Source: Anaerolineae bacterium (GTDB lineage Bacteria; Chloroflexota; Anaerolineae; Aggregatilineales; Phototrophicaceae). Taken from it: a stretch of 64,000 bases of DNA. Below are positions 33,157 through 41,656 of the stretch, in pieces; position 1 is the stretch's first letter, and each line of letters starts with the position of its first letter. The notes beneath the pieces were generated by a model. That model ran no database searches, was not told the DNA's origin, and saw only the letters and a program-made list of their open reading frames with translations. The DNA lies in contig JAJEFB010000025.1 in assembly GCA_022820665.1 (NCBI GenBank), positions 1-64,000 on the forward strand, given 5' to 3'. A program made the position numbers and the translations under genes.

Positions 33157-33210
33157 TGCCGTAGACAGCCGGTGGGCAGATGCCCTTAATTTCCTGCCGA
33201 GGGGAACGCA
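33157..33210 (+). ncRNA. Ribosomal protein L10 leader (autoregulatory mRNA structure)
   Basis: The segment GCCGTAGACAGCCGGTGGGC, a short hairpin, then TTAATTTCCTGCCGAGGGG matches the conserved L10-leader core (GTAGACAG..GGTG...CTTAAT..CCTGCCGAGG) found before rplJ in many bacteria. L10 or the L10-L12 complex binds this structure and represses its own operon. It sits about 130 bases upstream of rplJ, followed by a terminator-like hairpin. Confidence 0.85.
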
Positions 33211-33244
33211 AAAGACTGTAATCGGTCCTTTCGATTGAAATTTT

Positions 33245-33272
33245 GCGACCTCCAACTGCGGGTCGCTTTTTT
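33245..33272 (+). terminator. Terminator/attenuator in the rplJ leader
   Basis: GCGACC (33245-33250) pairs with GGTCGC (33261-33266) over a ten-base loop, followed immediately by a T-run (33267-33272). Position between the L10-binding structure and rplJ indicates attenuation control by L10. Confidence 0.75.
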
Positions 33273-33338
33273 GTTCGGTCGGGTCAGTTGGGGCGCTATG
33301 TACCATGCAGAGCCAGCTGATATAGAAAGGAGCGACAC

Positions 33339-33881
33339 TTGCCAGTTTCAAGAGCACGCAAGAAAGAGCTTGTCGCGCAGTATGTTGAAATCCTCAACGA
33401 TTGCGATGGACTGGTCATCGTGCAAACGCAGGGGCTAAGCGTTCCCCAAATCGAGGGAATGCGAGCTGCTGTGCGCGAGCAAAACGGACAGTACATCGTC
33501 GCCAAGAACACATTGATCCGCAACGCGCTTGAGCAAGCCAACTGGGTTGTTCCGGAGGATCTATTGGAGGGGCCGGTCGCGATCATCTTTGGGCGCGACA
33601 ATATGCCCGGGGTCGCCAAGGCTGTCTTCAAGCACATTAAAGACGCGGAATTCGACGACAATATGCGAGTGACCGGCGGGATCATGAGCGGCGACCTTCT
33701 CGACGCCCAGCAGGTAGAGGCGGTATCCCAGCTGCCAACACTTGATGAACTGCGGGCGCAAATCGCGGGTCTGATGATGTCCCCGGCGCAAGGCATTGTC
33801 AACGTATTCCAACAAGCGACAGGCGGTGTCGTCAACGTACTTCAGGCTTACGTAGACAAGCATGAAGAAGGCGGCTCATAA
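33339..33881 (+). CDS. rplJ: 50S ribosomal protein L10
   Basis: L10 anchors the L7/L12 dimers to the ribosomal stalk and represses its own operon. The 180-residue protein shows the family pattern: SRARKKELVAQYVEILNDCDGLVIVQTQGLSV, EQNGQYIVAKNTLIRNALEQ and EGPVAIIFG, then a C-terminal helix that binds L12. The start is TTG at 33339 with AAAGGAG upstream, an uncommon start that fits tight control of ribosomal protein synthesis. rplL follows after 93 bases. rplK and rplA are not upstream. Confidence 0.95.
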   Translation: MPVSRARKKELVAQYVEILNDCDGLVIVQTQGLSVPQIEGMRAAVREQNGQYIVAKNTLIRNALEQANWVVPEDLLEGPVAIIFGRDNMPGVAKAVFKHIKDAEFDDNMRVTGGIMSGDLLDAQQVEAVSQLPTLDELRAQIAGLMMSPAQGIVNVFQQATGGVVNVLQAYVDKHEEGGS

Positions 33882-33974
33882 AGCGCCCGGGATGATAGCT
33901 CCGGGTAACGATTAAATCTGTGTCTAGTATCAAATCAAGTGCCCGTGCGGGTATGGAAATGAAAGGGATGAACA

Positions 33975-34364
33975 ATGGCAGATCTCGACAAAATCGTGGA
34001 AGAACTTAGTGGGTTGACGATCCTGGAAGCCGCAGATCTCAAGAAGCGCCTGGAAGAAGCCTGGGGCGTTGAAGCGGCAGTCGGCGGCGGCATGATGATG
34101 ATGGCACCGGGCGCCGGCGGGGCGGTCGCGGATGCCGAGCCTGAAGAAGAAAAGACCGAATTCGATGTGATCCTCAAAGAAATTGGTCCCAAGAAGATCA
34201 ACGTTATCAAGGCGATTCGCGGCATCACGCCACTTGGACTCAAAGAGGCCAAGGAATTGGTGGAATCCGCCCCCGCGACCGTCCTTGAAGAAGTCAGCAA
34301 AGATACCGCTGAAGAGGGCAAATCCAAGCTGGAGGAAGCCGGCGCTGTCGTAGAACTCAAGTAG
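33975..34364 (+). CDS. rplL: 50S ribosomal protein L7/L12
   Basis: L7/L12 forms the mobile stalk dimers that recruit translation factors. The 129-residue protein has the N-terminal dimerisation domain ([29 protein letters not shown], with first and last parts quoted as [19 protein letters not shown]), an Ala/Gly/Met hinge (about 38-55) and the C-terminal domain [20 protein letters not shown] through [15 protein letters not shown], the most conserved stretch of the protein. AAAGGGATG lies upstream. A hairpin 100 bases downstream ends the operon. Confidence 0.97.
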   Translation: MADLDKIVEELSGLTILEAADLKKRLEEAWGVEAAVGGGMMMMAPGAGGAVADAEPEEEKTEFDVILKEIGPKKINVIKAIRGITPLGLKEAKELVESAPATVLEEVSKDTAEEGKSKLEEAGAVVELK

Positions 34365-34465
34365 TGGCTTCCGCTGCCGTCAAGGGCAATTCATTTCTAG
34401 GCGCGCGTCCTCTGCAGAATGCCGCTCGTTAGTTCTTGGAGCGCGCCGCAGATCACGCGCATATA

Positions 34466-34498
34466 CGGAAACAGCCGGTGAAATATCGGCTGTTTCCG
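34466..34498. terminator. Hairpin downstream of rplL
   Basis: CGGAAACAGCCG (34466-34477) pairs perfectly with CGGCTGTTTCCG (34487-34498) around 9 bases. There is no T-run, so it may be a transcript-end stabiliser or a factor-dependent terminator. It lies 60 bases before the yfbU-like gene. Confidence 0.55.
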
Positions 34499-34557
34499 GA
34501 GAGAAGAAAGCGTCTGCTGCGGGACACTGGGTCTCACGTTGCGAGAAAGGACATCTC

Positions 34558-35079
34558 ATGGGATTAAATGAAAAGCTTTCCAGAGCCGAGCGCCTGATTC
34601 TGATCAACCAAAGCAGAATACTTGAGCACCTTGAGCCAGGATCGAAAGAAACTCTGCAATTACAACGAGAAGCGCTGGAGCAAGGGTACGAACTTGAATA
34701 TTTCACCTACGCCGACGCTTTGATCAGCGACCCGCTTCCTGAATCCGAGTGCGATTTGGTGAGCAATATTCTCCAAATGTGTTGGATCCTGCAGAAACGG
34801 CTGGCTGAATTTGACGATCTGCCCGAATCGCGGCACCTGCACGTTGTGGAAAACGTGGGTTTCGATGGAAACCACGAAAGCGCTCACATGGGGTACGCTC
34901 GCTTTCTGGTCGAGAAGTATGGCAAGTTCAAGGGCATTACCACAGAAGACGCTTTCAACTCCCATGCGCCCAGGCTTTCGATCTACAGGAAATTGCTCTC
35001 TAGGTACGAAACGGAATTGCGGAACTATCGCATCAGTGACCCGTTCACGGCAGAGGCGATCGCTAGAATACTGGCATAG
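34558..35079 (+). CDS. YfbU-family protein
   Basis: A 173-residue soluble helical protein of the YfbU family. It has the conserved LSRAERLILINQSRILE start, ALEQGYELEY, and VGFDGNHESAHMGYARFLVE near 101-120, with NSHAPRLSIYRKLLSRYE near 132-149. Function is not established. It has AAAGGACA upstream, and a perfect 11-bp hairpin follows its stop codon. Confidence 0.85.
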   Translation: MGLNEKLSRAERLILINQSRILEHLEPGSKETLQLQREALEQGYELEYFTYADALISDPLPESECDLVSNILQMCWILQKRLAEFDDLPESRHLHVVENVGFDGNHESAHMGYARFLVEKYGKFKGITTEDAFNSHAPRLSIYRKLLSRYETELRNYRISDPFTAEAIARILA

Positions 35080-35083
35080 CTTT

Positions 35084-35108
35084 GGGGTGGCTGGGCGCCA
35101 GCCACCCC
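35084..35108 (+). terminator. Hairpin downstream of the yfbU-like gene
   Basis: GGGGTGGCTGG (35084-35094) pairs perfectly with CCAGCCACCCC (35098-35108) over a GCG loop, five bases after the stop codon. There is no clear T-run, but placement and stability suggest transcript termination. Confidence 0.6.
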
Positions 35109-35191
35109 GCTTGCGATCTCGGCAGTATTAGATATAAGCCTCCTTTCCAAGCCCTGGTTGGCGCGCTCCCAGATCTTATGTCATTATCAAT

Positions 35192-36055
35192 GTGACGACC
35201 AAGAAGATATTCGGTCCGCAAGCAGTGGCGAGCATCTCCTACAGCAAACTCCTGGAGCCAGTTAGCGATGTGATATCCTGTATGGAATCCATGCTTTCCG
35301 GCGCCAGCGGCGCAACTTCGGGCGATCAACGAGAATGCTACAAGCGCATCCATGCCTATTCATGGGGATTGCACACCTTGGTCATGGATGTCATTACCGC
35401 CGTCGGAATCGAGAACGCGGCCACGAGACCCGCCGTGCTGGAACGCTTTAACAGCCTCGTGCACCCGATCAAAACCAACCTCAACAACCTGGACGCCGGC
35501 TTTGATGGCGATCTGACCGACGAGCAATACCAGATCATCGCCTATGTCATGGCGACGATTGCTTCTATCGAGCGCATGATGAACAATGTCTGGCATTTTT
35601 CGCTTATCAAGCACGACCGCCTTGAGTTTTCTGTCTCCGCGGTCGACAGCGCGCTATTGACGCAGAAAGTTGTTTCAGTTCTCGGCAAGCCCGCGCTGCA
35701 AGTCTCTGGCGTTTCGGCAATGGTAGCCGGCGACGAGACCTGGCTAAGTTATGCTTTTGGCGAGATCGCGATCAATATCTGTTCCCATGGCGATCCCGCA
35801 AGCGTCAGTTTCGATGGACAGCGCCAGGGGAATCGTCTGCAAATCACCATATTCGACGCGGGCGGAGGATTCGCCTGCTCTGATGTCGAGGACCCATTCC
35901 TCCCCTATTGGCAGGCAAGCGAGCATAATCAAGGGCTTGGTTTGGGCCTGTACCTGGCCAGAACCTTCATCGAATTGAGCGGCGGAACGGTCGCTATTAG
36001 CAGCGAAACGGGCTTCGGCACTACCCTAAATGTTTCACTTTCCCTGGCGCATTGA
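35192..36055 (+). CDS. HATPase-domain protein (histidine kinase-like, no clear phospho-acceptor)
   Basis: A 287-residue cytoplasmic protein. The C-terminal 110 residues form a GHKL ATPase with N-box GEIAINICSHG, G1 IFDAGGGFA and G2 HNQGLGLGLYLARTFIELSGG. The N-terminal 180 residues are helical, but no H-box (H-E/D-x-x-T/N-P) was found where HisKA would be; the nearest His residues are in YKRIHAYSWGLHTL. It could be a degenerate kinase, a phosphotransfer partner or an anti-sigma-type kinase. The start is a GTG at 35192 without a good ribosome binding site, so the true start may differ. No response regulator is adjacent. Confidence 0.75.
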   Translation: MTTKKIFGPQAVASISYSKLLEPVSDVISCMESMLSGASGATSGDQRECYKRIHAYSWGLHTLVMDVITAVGIENAATRPAVLERFNSLVHPIKTNLNNLDAGFDGDLTDEQYQIIAYVMATIASIERMMNNVWHFSLIKHDRLEFSVSAVDSALLTQKVVSVLGKPALQVSGVSAMVAGDETWLSYAFGEIAINICSHGDPASVSFDGQRQGNRLQITIFDAGGGFACSDVEDPFLPYWQASEHNQGLGLGLYLARTFIELSGGTVAISSETGFGTTLNVSLSLAH

Positions 36056-36159
36056 CATCGACAATTCGCCACGTTCAATCTGGGATATACCCGCTAGTTT
36101 TTCTTGTCCCCGGAACTGCGCTATAATCGCGCGCGTACTCAAGCCGATGGAGCATAGAC

Positions 36160-37134
36160 ATGGATAAAGCAAAAGTATTTGTCACGCGTCGCTTGCCGGA
36201 GGCCACGCTAAATCGTCTGGTCGCGCATTGCGAAATAGAGCTATGGGAAGATTTTATGCCGCCGGATTACGGGACGATTACAGAGAAAATCCGCGATTGC
36301 GATGGATTGCTAAGTTTGCTGACAGACCGTGTAGACGCGCGGCTGATGGATGCCGCACCAAACCTTCGTGTCGTCAGCAACCTTGCCGTTGGATATGACA
36401 ATATTGACATCGACGCGGCGACCGAGCGCCGGATTCCGGTTGGCAACACGCCCGGTGTACTGACGGAAACCACTGCCGACTTCGCCTTCGCGCTGCTGAT
36501 GGCGGTGGCTCGCCGCATTCCCGAAGCCCAAACGTACATCCGGGATGGCAACTGGCGAACCTGGCATCCTACGGTTCTTTCCGGCCAAGACATCTTCGGC
36601 GCGACGCTGGGAATCATCGGCTTCGGACGCATCGGCCAAGCGGTCGCCAGGCGCGCCAAGGGCTTCAATATGAGGATTTTAGTCAATACCGAGGAGAATA
36701 AGGACAAAATTCAAGAGATCGGCGCGGAAGAAGCATCATTTGAAAGAGCCCTGAGCGAAAGTGATTTTGTCAGTCTGCATGTTCCGCTTACCGAGTCAAC
36801 GCAGCACATGATTGGAGAACAAGAACTGGCGTTAATGAAGTCAGCAGCGATTCTGATCAATACCGCGCGCGGCAGCGTCGTCGATGGCGAGGCGCTTTAC
36901 AAGGCTTTGGATCGGGGAGACATTCTCGCGGCAGGCCTTGATGTAACCGACCCCGAGCCGATTCCGCTCGACGATCCACTTCTTTCCCTGGACAACTGCC
37001 TAGTCGTGCCGCATATCGCCAGCGCCAGCGTCGCTACCCGCGCCAAGATGGCCGACATGGCCGCGGACAACCTTATCGCGGGCATTACAAGCAGTCCTCT
37101 TCCAAATTGCGTCAATCCGGACGTTTACGCCTGA
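36160..37134 (+). CDS. D-2-hydroxyacid dehydrogenase (glyoxylate reductase-like)
   Basis: A 324-residue NAD(P)H-dependent dehydrogenase that probably reduces glyoxylate or hydroxypyruvate to glycolate or glycerate. Visible are [19 protein letters not shown], the nucleotide loop [17 protein letters not shown] near 150-166, catalytic Arg in [13 protein letters not shown], Glu in [14 protein letters not shown] and His in [13 protein letters not shown]. Length and order fit the GyaR/GHRPR group. A TATAAT box at 36122-36127 is a likely -10. A hairpin follows at 37179-37216. With the SHMT and glycine cleavage genes elsewhere in the window it could act in C1/C2 metabolism (inference). Confidence 0.9.
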   Translation: MDKAKVFVTRRLPEATLNRLVAHCEIELWEDFMPPDYGTITEKIRDCDGLLSLLTDRVDARLMDAAPNLRVVSNLAVGYDNIDIDAATERRIPVGNTPGVLTETTADFAFALLMAVARRIPEAQTYIRDGNWRTWHPTVLSGQDIFGATLGIIGFGRIGQAVARRAKGFNMRILVNTEENKDKIQEIGAEEASFERALSESDFVSLHVPLTESTQHMIGEQELALMKSAAILINTARGSVVDGEALYKALDRGDILAAGLDVTDPEPIPLDDPLLSLDNCLVVPHIASASVATRAKMADMAADNLIAGITSSPLPNCVNPDVYA

Positions 37135-37782
37135 ACGGGAGTTCTGGTCAGTTGGACGCCCTTCGCTGCACGCTTCATCAATTGCCAGGGGCATGCAGCG
37201 GAGCGTCTGGCAATTGGCGGCAGCTTCATTTGCGCCTGCCAGCCCCGTGAACACAGTCATCAAGAGCGCTTTCCAGCGGGTACTGTATCGAAATCGGTTG
37301 AAAAAGAAAAAACTTAAGCACCGAGAACACCGAGGGCACCGAGAATTGTACGCAATCACGCCATTTCTTTGTGTCCTTCGTGTCTTGACGGTCAGTGTCT
37401 ACGCGACCTACGCGACTTGTGGTGAAACTGGATTTGGCTCATTTGAATTTCAACCGAAAAGGATACGCTACTAACCATTTGACAATTCCCCTAAACTGTA
37501 TCAAAATAGTCACCATAAAATGTTCTAGCGCCAGCCTGTTTGCTTGGGGCGACATTTGAAAAGAGCAGATTAGCCTTAAATTCCTAAGGAAATCGGAGCA
37601 ATATCTACACGTTAACATAATTCTTTCAATGGCAACCATAAGATAGCTATTATGCGTCCTGTCCCTTGGGCAGGGCGCTTCGTCTACTATTCGCGGCATG
37701 TTTTCATCGCCCGGCGTAGATGATACTTTTTGCGAATGTCACCGTATAGTCTGTGGTGACTGCAGCTAGAAAGGAAGAAGTC
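37135..37782. other. Intergenic region between the dehydrogenase and greA
   Basis: This 648-base stretch has a hairpin at 37179-37216 (CAATTGCCAG pairing with CTGGCAATTG), likely ending the dehydrogenase transcript. It also has a repeat block at 37318-37430 and AT-rich DNA to 37700. A TTGACA at 37479-37484 has no good -10 at proper distance. No gene was recognised. Confidence 0.55.
37318..37430. repeat. Dispersed repeat related to 205-308 and the MITE interior
   Basis: A run of CACCGAGAACACCGAGGGCA type is followed, after a spacer, by TTTGTGTCCTTCGTGTCTTG and GTGTCTACGCG. The MITE interior has corresponding parts (AGACACGAAGAACACTGAG at 27957 onward and TGTGTCTACGCG near 28128-28139). The tandem units at 205-308 are the same sequence type. 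No flanking duplication is seen here. Confidence 0.6.
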
Positions 37783-38271
37783 ATGGCAGAACGACGCATC
37801 AAATTGACGCGGCAGGGATACCAGAAGCTGCAACGCGAACTCAATGTCCTAACCAGCGAGGAAAATTCCAAGGTGGCGGAAATGCTCGCCGAAGCGCGCG
37901 AAGACGACCAGGGTGAAGAAGCCGTTTTCTTTGACGCGATGGTTTCCAAAGAACGGCTCGATGAACGTGTATCGCACTTGCAAAACGTGCTGGCGCGCGC
38001 CGAAATCATAGATGCCGACGAAGACCCGGACACGATCACGCCCGGCAATCGAGTCACAGTATACGATACTTCAGAGAAAGAAGAGTTCACGATGGACTTG
38101 CTTGATACCGAGGAAATCACGCACGGTCGTCGTGGGGTATCGTTGGATTCGCCTGTGGGACAGGCTCTATTGGGCAAACAAGTTGGGGATCGCGTCAAAG
38201 TCGAGGTTCCGGACGGACTGGTTACCTACAAAGTTCGCAAGATCGAGATGATCCCGGACGACGGCGCCTGA
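37783..38271 (+). CDS. greA: Transcription elongation factor GreA-family protein
   Basis: GreA enters the RNA polymerase secondary channel and triggers cleavage of backtracked RNA. The 162-residue protein has an N-terminal coiled coil (about 5-75; KLTRQGYQKLQRELNVLTSE ... EDDQGEEAVFFDAMVSKERL) with acidic residues at the tip, then the FKBP-like C-terminal domain (TPGNRVTVYD, ending VPDGLVTYKVRKIEM). SPVGQALLGKQVGDRVKVE is typical. The ATG at 37783 is chosen, with AAGGAAG upstream. The tip differs from the common SENAEY form, so a Gre-factor homologue is possible. A strong terminator follows. Confidence 0.9.
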   Translation: MAERRIKLTRQGYQKLQRELNVLTSEENSKVAEMLAEAREDDQGEEAVFFDAMVSKERLDERVSHLQNVLARAEIIDADEDPDTITPGNRVTVYDTSEKEEFTMDLLDTEEITHGRRGVSLDSPVGQALLGKQVGDRVKVEVPDGLVTYKVRKIEMIPDDGA

Positions 38272-38293
38272 TACCCGCTTTAACTGGCGACCA

Positions 38294-38324
38294 AAAAGAG
38301 TGTCGCCGTTGGCGACACTCTTTT
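38294..38324. terminator. Bidirectional rho-independent terminator after greA
   Basis: AAAAGAGTGTCGCC (38294-38307) pairs perfectly with GGCGACACTCTTTT (38311-38324) over GTT. The T-run on one side and A-run on the other let it serve greA and the convergent anti-sigma operon. Confidence 0.9.
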
Positions 38325-38390
38325 CAGTTCTAGCATTGGGCTCCCGCAACCAGAGCCTCGGCTTTGTGTCTTGTTCTTTGACACTTCCGC

Positions 38391-38954
38391 TTATCTTGGC
38401 TGGTAAGCCTCGTCCAGATGATCCAAGATACTGCCCAGCATATAGGGCGCGAGCGCCAGCGTCGCCGTCGCAAGTTCGGGTTGCGTCCTCGCTAGATCTT
38501 CGGCGCCCTCCAAGAGCAGAATCAGCGCTTCGGTAACCAGGGACATCCAACCAATTGTCTGCAGCATGACCTCGCTCAACACTTCCGGATCGCGTTGCGC
38601 ATGGAGCACCAGCCAGCTAGCGGCTTCCATCATGGGCATCGTCGCCATCATCGAAGCCGTCAAACTCCACATCATCAACTTCTGCGTTTCCGGAGATAGA
38701 TCGGACAGCGCTGTTTCCGCCTGCATGCGCTGCGCAAGACGCGCCATGATCGTCGCCGCCAGCCGCGCGGGCGCGCGCTGTTGAGGAGCGCGCTTCAACA
38801 GCGTGTCTACACGTTGCAAACGATCGTATTCCTTGGCGGCGGATTGATCTCTCCCCAGGATATCAAGCAGTTTCTCCGTCATTTCATCCGGAAGCTGGCC
38901 GTCCAGCGCTTCTTGCATCATGTCCAGCGGTTGCGGGTTGAACTCTTCGGACAT
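38391..38954 (-). CDS. Putative anti-sigma factor
   Basis: A 187-residue protein that starts one base after the ECF sigma gene stop, the usual position for a cognate anti-sigma factor. The N-terminal helices (DMMQEALDGQLPDEMTEKLL, then LQRVDTLLKRAP) resemble anti-sigma domains that bind sigma regions 2 and 4, but the His-Cys-Cys zinc motif is absent. The rest is rich in Ala, Met and Leu with hydrophobic stretches near 88-110 and 130-150 that could be membrane segments. Function is inferred from context. Confidence 0.6.
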   Translation of the reverse strand: MSEEFNPQPLDMMQEALDGQLPDEMTEKLLDILGRDQSAAKEYDRLQRVDTLLKRAPQQRAPARLAATIMARLAQRMQAETALSDLSPETQKLMMWSLTASMMATMPMMEAASWLVLHAQRDPEVLSEVMLQTIGWMSLVTEALILLLEGAEDLARTQPELATATLALAPYMLGSILDHLDEAYQPR

Positions 38955-38955
38955 C

Positions 38956-39594
38956 CTAGTTTCCTTTCGGTTTTGGGGTCGCCAGACGTTTAAATCTGTC
39001 GTCTTCGTCGTCTATCGCGCCGTTAGCGCGCGCATCACGATCTGAAAGCAAATCCGCCAACGTTCGCCGGGCGCGGAACAGACGACTCTTGATCGCGCTT
39101 TCCGTTGTGTCCATCAATTGAGCGATTTCCGCGTAGGAGTAGTCGTACCAATAGCGCAAAATCAAAGGTAAACGGTAACTCTCTTCGAGCTTCATCAGGA
39201 GGCCTTGCAGCAGCTCACTCTGCTCCGCGCTCAAGGCAGCCTGTTCGGGAAGCGGGTCGCTGCTGCTCAAAGCGAGGGCCGCGGCGGTGGGCTCGTCATC
39301 GAGCGAAACCAATTGCATCCGCCGCTTGCGCCAGCGATCAATGCAGTGATTGGACGCGATTGACATCAGCCAGGTTTTGAACGATCGCTTGGTATCGTAA
39401 CGCCGAAGATTGAGAAAGGCGCGCAGGAACGCTTCTTGTGTCGCGTCCTCTGCTTCGCCCGCGTCGCCCAGCATGCGGTAACACAGGTTGAAGACGGGGT
39501 CTTGAAACAAGTAGACCAATTCCGCGAAGGCATCCTGGTCCTCCTCCAGCGCGGCTTCTACCCACTCAAGAATCTTTGGATCAGATTTCGCCAC
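38956..39594 (-). CDS. ECF (extracytoplasmic function) RNA polymerase sigma factor
   Basis: A 212-residue sigma-70 family factor of the ECF type. Region 2 includes FNLCYRMLGDAGEAEDATQE and TWLMSIASNHCIDRWRK (core binding and -10 recognition); region 4 includes YRLPLILRYWYDYSYAEIAQ and TTESAIKSRLFRARRTLADLL (-35 recognition helix). The charged C-terminal tail (SDRDARANGAIDDEDD) is extra. It is followed immediately by the putative anti-sigma gene. Its regulon is unknown. Confidence 0.93.
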   Translation of the reverse strand: MAKSDPKILEWVEAALEEDQDAFAELVYLFQDPVFNLCYRMLGDAGEAEDATQEAFLRAFLNLRRYDTKRSFKTWLMSIASNHCIDRWRKRRMQLVSLDDEPTAAALALSSSDPLPEQAALSAEQSELLQGLLMKLEESYRLPLILRYWYDYSYAEIAQLMDTTESAIKSRLFRARRTLADLLSDRDARANGAIDDEDDRFKRLATPKPKGN

Positions 39595-39754
39595 CGTCTC
39601 CCCTCAATCGCTTTTGGACGCAACAACTCGTTGATCGAAATACACCGTTTCTACCGGGAATACGTCCGCAAGACGCCCGCGTTGCTTATCGAGCGCGCGT
39701 CCACGAGTTACCCTGCCTCGCATCTCGACCAACTCGTGAGCGAGGTCGTTTCCG

Positions 39755-40132
39755 TCATGCCTTGATCAGCAGAACGGCTGTGGCAATGTTAGTCGCCAAA
39801 GGTACGTTGTGTACATTGCAAATGCGCAGGAGGCTTTGGATATCGGGATCGTGTGGATGTTTGCCCAGCGGATCAAGAAAGAAGAAAAGCGCCCGGACCT
39901 GCCCTGTCGCCACCTCCGCCGCGATCTGCGCATCGCCCCCAAGCGGACCGGAAAGCAGTTGCCTTACTTGTAGCCCGGTTTTTTCTTCGATTAGCGCGCC
40001 CGTTGTGGCAGTGGCCACCAGATCAAATTCACTCAGACGCTCTTTGTGGTCCATCACAAATGCGACCATATCGGCTTTCTTGCCGTCATGAGCAATAAGC
40101 GCGAGCGTCGGCTTGCCGGACTCTTCGGTCAT
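39755..40132 (-). CDS. mgsA: Methylglyoxal synthase
   Basis: Converts dihydroxyacetone phosphate to methylglyoxal and phosphate, a bypass of lower glycolysis. The 125-residue protein has the family motifs ALIAHDGKKADM, VATATTGALIEE, SGPLGGDAQIAAEVATG (the Gly-Asp pair of the active site), ALFFFLDPLGKHPHDPDIQ and NVPLATNIATA. The ATG at 40132 is preferred over a TTG at 40147. It lies 26 bases downstream of the glycosyltransferase gene on the same strand and is likely co-transcribed. Confidence 0.95.
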   Translation of the reverse strand: MTEESGKPTLALIAHDGKKADMVAFVMDHKERLSEFDLVATATTGALIEEKTGLQVRQLLSGPLGGDAQIAAEVATGQVRALFFFLDPLGKHPHDPDIQSLLRICNVHNVPLATNIATAVLLIKA

Positions 40133-40158
40133 CAATTGTCTCGTCAAGCGCTAAGCCG

Positions 40159-41481
40159 CTACGATACGCTGCGCGGGCGGCGCACTAACTGCGCCGGTAT
40201 CGACAGCGGCAAATGGTAGCGAGTGGAACCGAATAAACTGATGAAACGCTGATTCATGCAATACGCTTCCTCATAGAACCCTTCGAGTTGTCCCATCAAA
40301 GCCGACCAGGGGCGGCGTTCCGCTGCCAGCCGCGCCTGATGACTCATCTCCAGACGAACTTCGGGGTGATCGCGCAAGTAGGCAATGACAGCCGCGAAAT
40401 CCGCCGCGCTTGGATTTACGGACAATCCGGTGACGCCTTCCTCGATGACGTCAGGGGCTCCCCCGGAATCTACAACAACTGATGGCAAGCCAGAGGCCAT
40501 CGCTTCTTGAATCACTTGACCGAAGGTCTCGTTCTCGCCAGTGAAGGCAAAGACATCGGCGCTGGCAAAAGCCTGCGCCAGTTCGTCGCCGATCAGATAT
40601 CCCGTGAAATGAACGTCGGTTTCTGAGAACCTGGCTTCCAACTCCTCGCGCAAGGCACCGTCACCGACTATCGTCAAGGCGACGCGCTCCATTTTGGCGA
40701 CTTCATACAGCAGTTCAACGCGCTTTTCATGCGCCAGACGACCAACAAAGATGCAAAGCAGCGAATCGTCGTCACGGCCATTGAGCAGGCGACGGCGCAT
40801 CTCTTGCCGAGCGTGGTCGGGGTGAAAGCGCTCGGTGTTTACACCCCGCCCCCAGTGCCGCACGCGGCGATACCCTTCAGCGCGCAAGCGACGAATGATG
40901 GTTTGCGTCGGCGCCAAAGTGAGGTGACAGCCATTGTGAATATAGCGCAACCAGCGATTGACCGGGCCCGACAAAATGGGGAGCCCATAGTGTTCCGTGT
41001 ATCCCGGCAAGTCCGTCTGATAATTGGCGATAACCGGCAAGTTGAGATGGCGGCCGACTGCCATCCCGTTGACCGCCATTGCCGCTGGGCTAAAGAGGTG
41101 AATCAGGTCGGGCTGGAATTCTTCCAGGTGTCGCGCGACAACGGGATTCGGCAATGCCATCCGCGTTTCCGGCGCCTGCGGCAAGCTGATTGATCGCAGC
41201 GGAATCACCCGGGACGAGCCAACATGATCGACAGCGATATCCGGAGCGAAAACTAAAACCTCGCGCCCGGTCTCTTGAAGATAGCGAATGGTCAAATAGG
41301 TCGTTTTAACAACGCCATCAACTTTGGGCAGAAAGGACTCCGTCAGGACGGCGACCCGATTCACGCGCTCAGACGACGGCGCTGAATGAAGCTCGTCGAG
41401 CAACACGGGATTACCGAAGAACTCGTCAAGCGACGTCTTCTGTTGGGCATGCAGATTGTCGAGTAAGCGCTGCGCCTGCAT
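40159..41481 (-). CDS. GT4-family glycosyltransferase
   Basis: A 440-residue GT-B glycosyltransferase. The N-terminal domain starts near residue 42 with VAVLTESFLPKVDGVVKTT and has IANYQTDLPGYTEHYGL. The nucleotide-sugar domain has FVGRLAHEKRVELL and the EX7E motif in TGENETFGQVIQEAMASGLP. The pattern is that of SqdX- and MgtA-like enzymes, which transfer sugar onto diacylglycerol or phosphatidylinositol lipids. Lipid glycosylation at the membrane is therefore likely (inference). The first 40 residues and the last 45 lie outside the conserved domain. Confidence 0.85.
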   Translation of the reverse strand: MQAQRLLDNLHAQQKTSLDEFFGNPVLLDELHSAPSSERVNRVAVLTESFLPKVDGVVKTTYLTIRYLQETGREVLVFAPDIAVDHVGSSRVIPLRSISLPQAPETRMALPNPVVARHLEEFQPDLIHLFSPAAMAVNGMAVGRHLNLPVIANYQTDLPGYTEHYGLPILSGPVNRWLRYIHNGCHLTLAPTQTIIRRLRAEGYRRVRHWGRGVNTERFHPDHARQEMRRRLLNGRDDDSLLCIFVGRLAHEKRVELLYEVAKMERVALTIVGDGALREELEARFSETDVHFTGYLIGDELAQAFASADVFAFTGENETFGQVIQEAMASGLPSVVVDSGGAPDVIEEGVTGLSVNPSAADFAAVIAYLRDHPEVRLEMSHQARLAAERRPWSALMGQLEGFYEEAYCMNQRFISLFGSTRYHLPLSIPAQLVRRPRSVS

Positions 41482-41656
41482 TGTTGGCCTTTCATTATGG
41501 CTCGTGAAGGGACCGGTCTAAACTCATTTTCTTATAAACGGAAACGATACGCAATCTCATCATTGAAAACACGCGCGGCTCGAGAAGGATTTGCCGCGCC
41601 TTCGGCGACTGTACTTGTTATACGGCTAGCTATTCGAAATCGTTCTGTCGCCGGTT

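Noticed and set aside
33245..33272. Terminator of an upstream gene
   Set aside because: The upstream neighbour is on the opposite strand. The hairpin lies inside the rplJ leader downstream of its promoter, so it is read as an attenuator.
37479..37507. Promoter upstream of greA
   Set aside because: TTGACA is present, but the nearest -10-like hexamer is only 14 bases away, and greA starts 280 bases further on.
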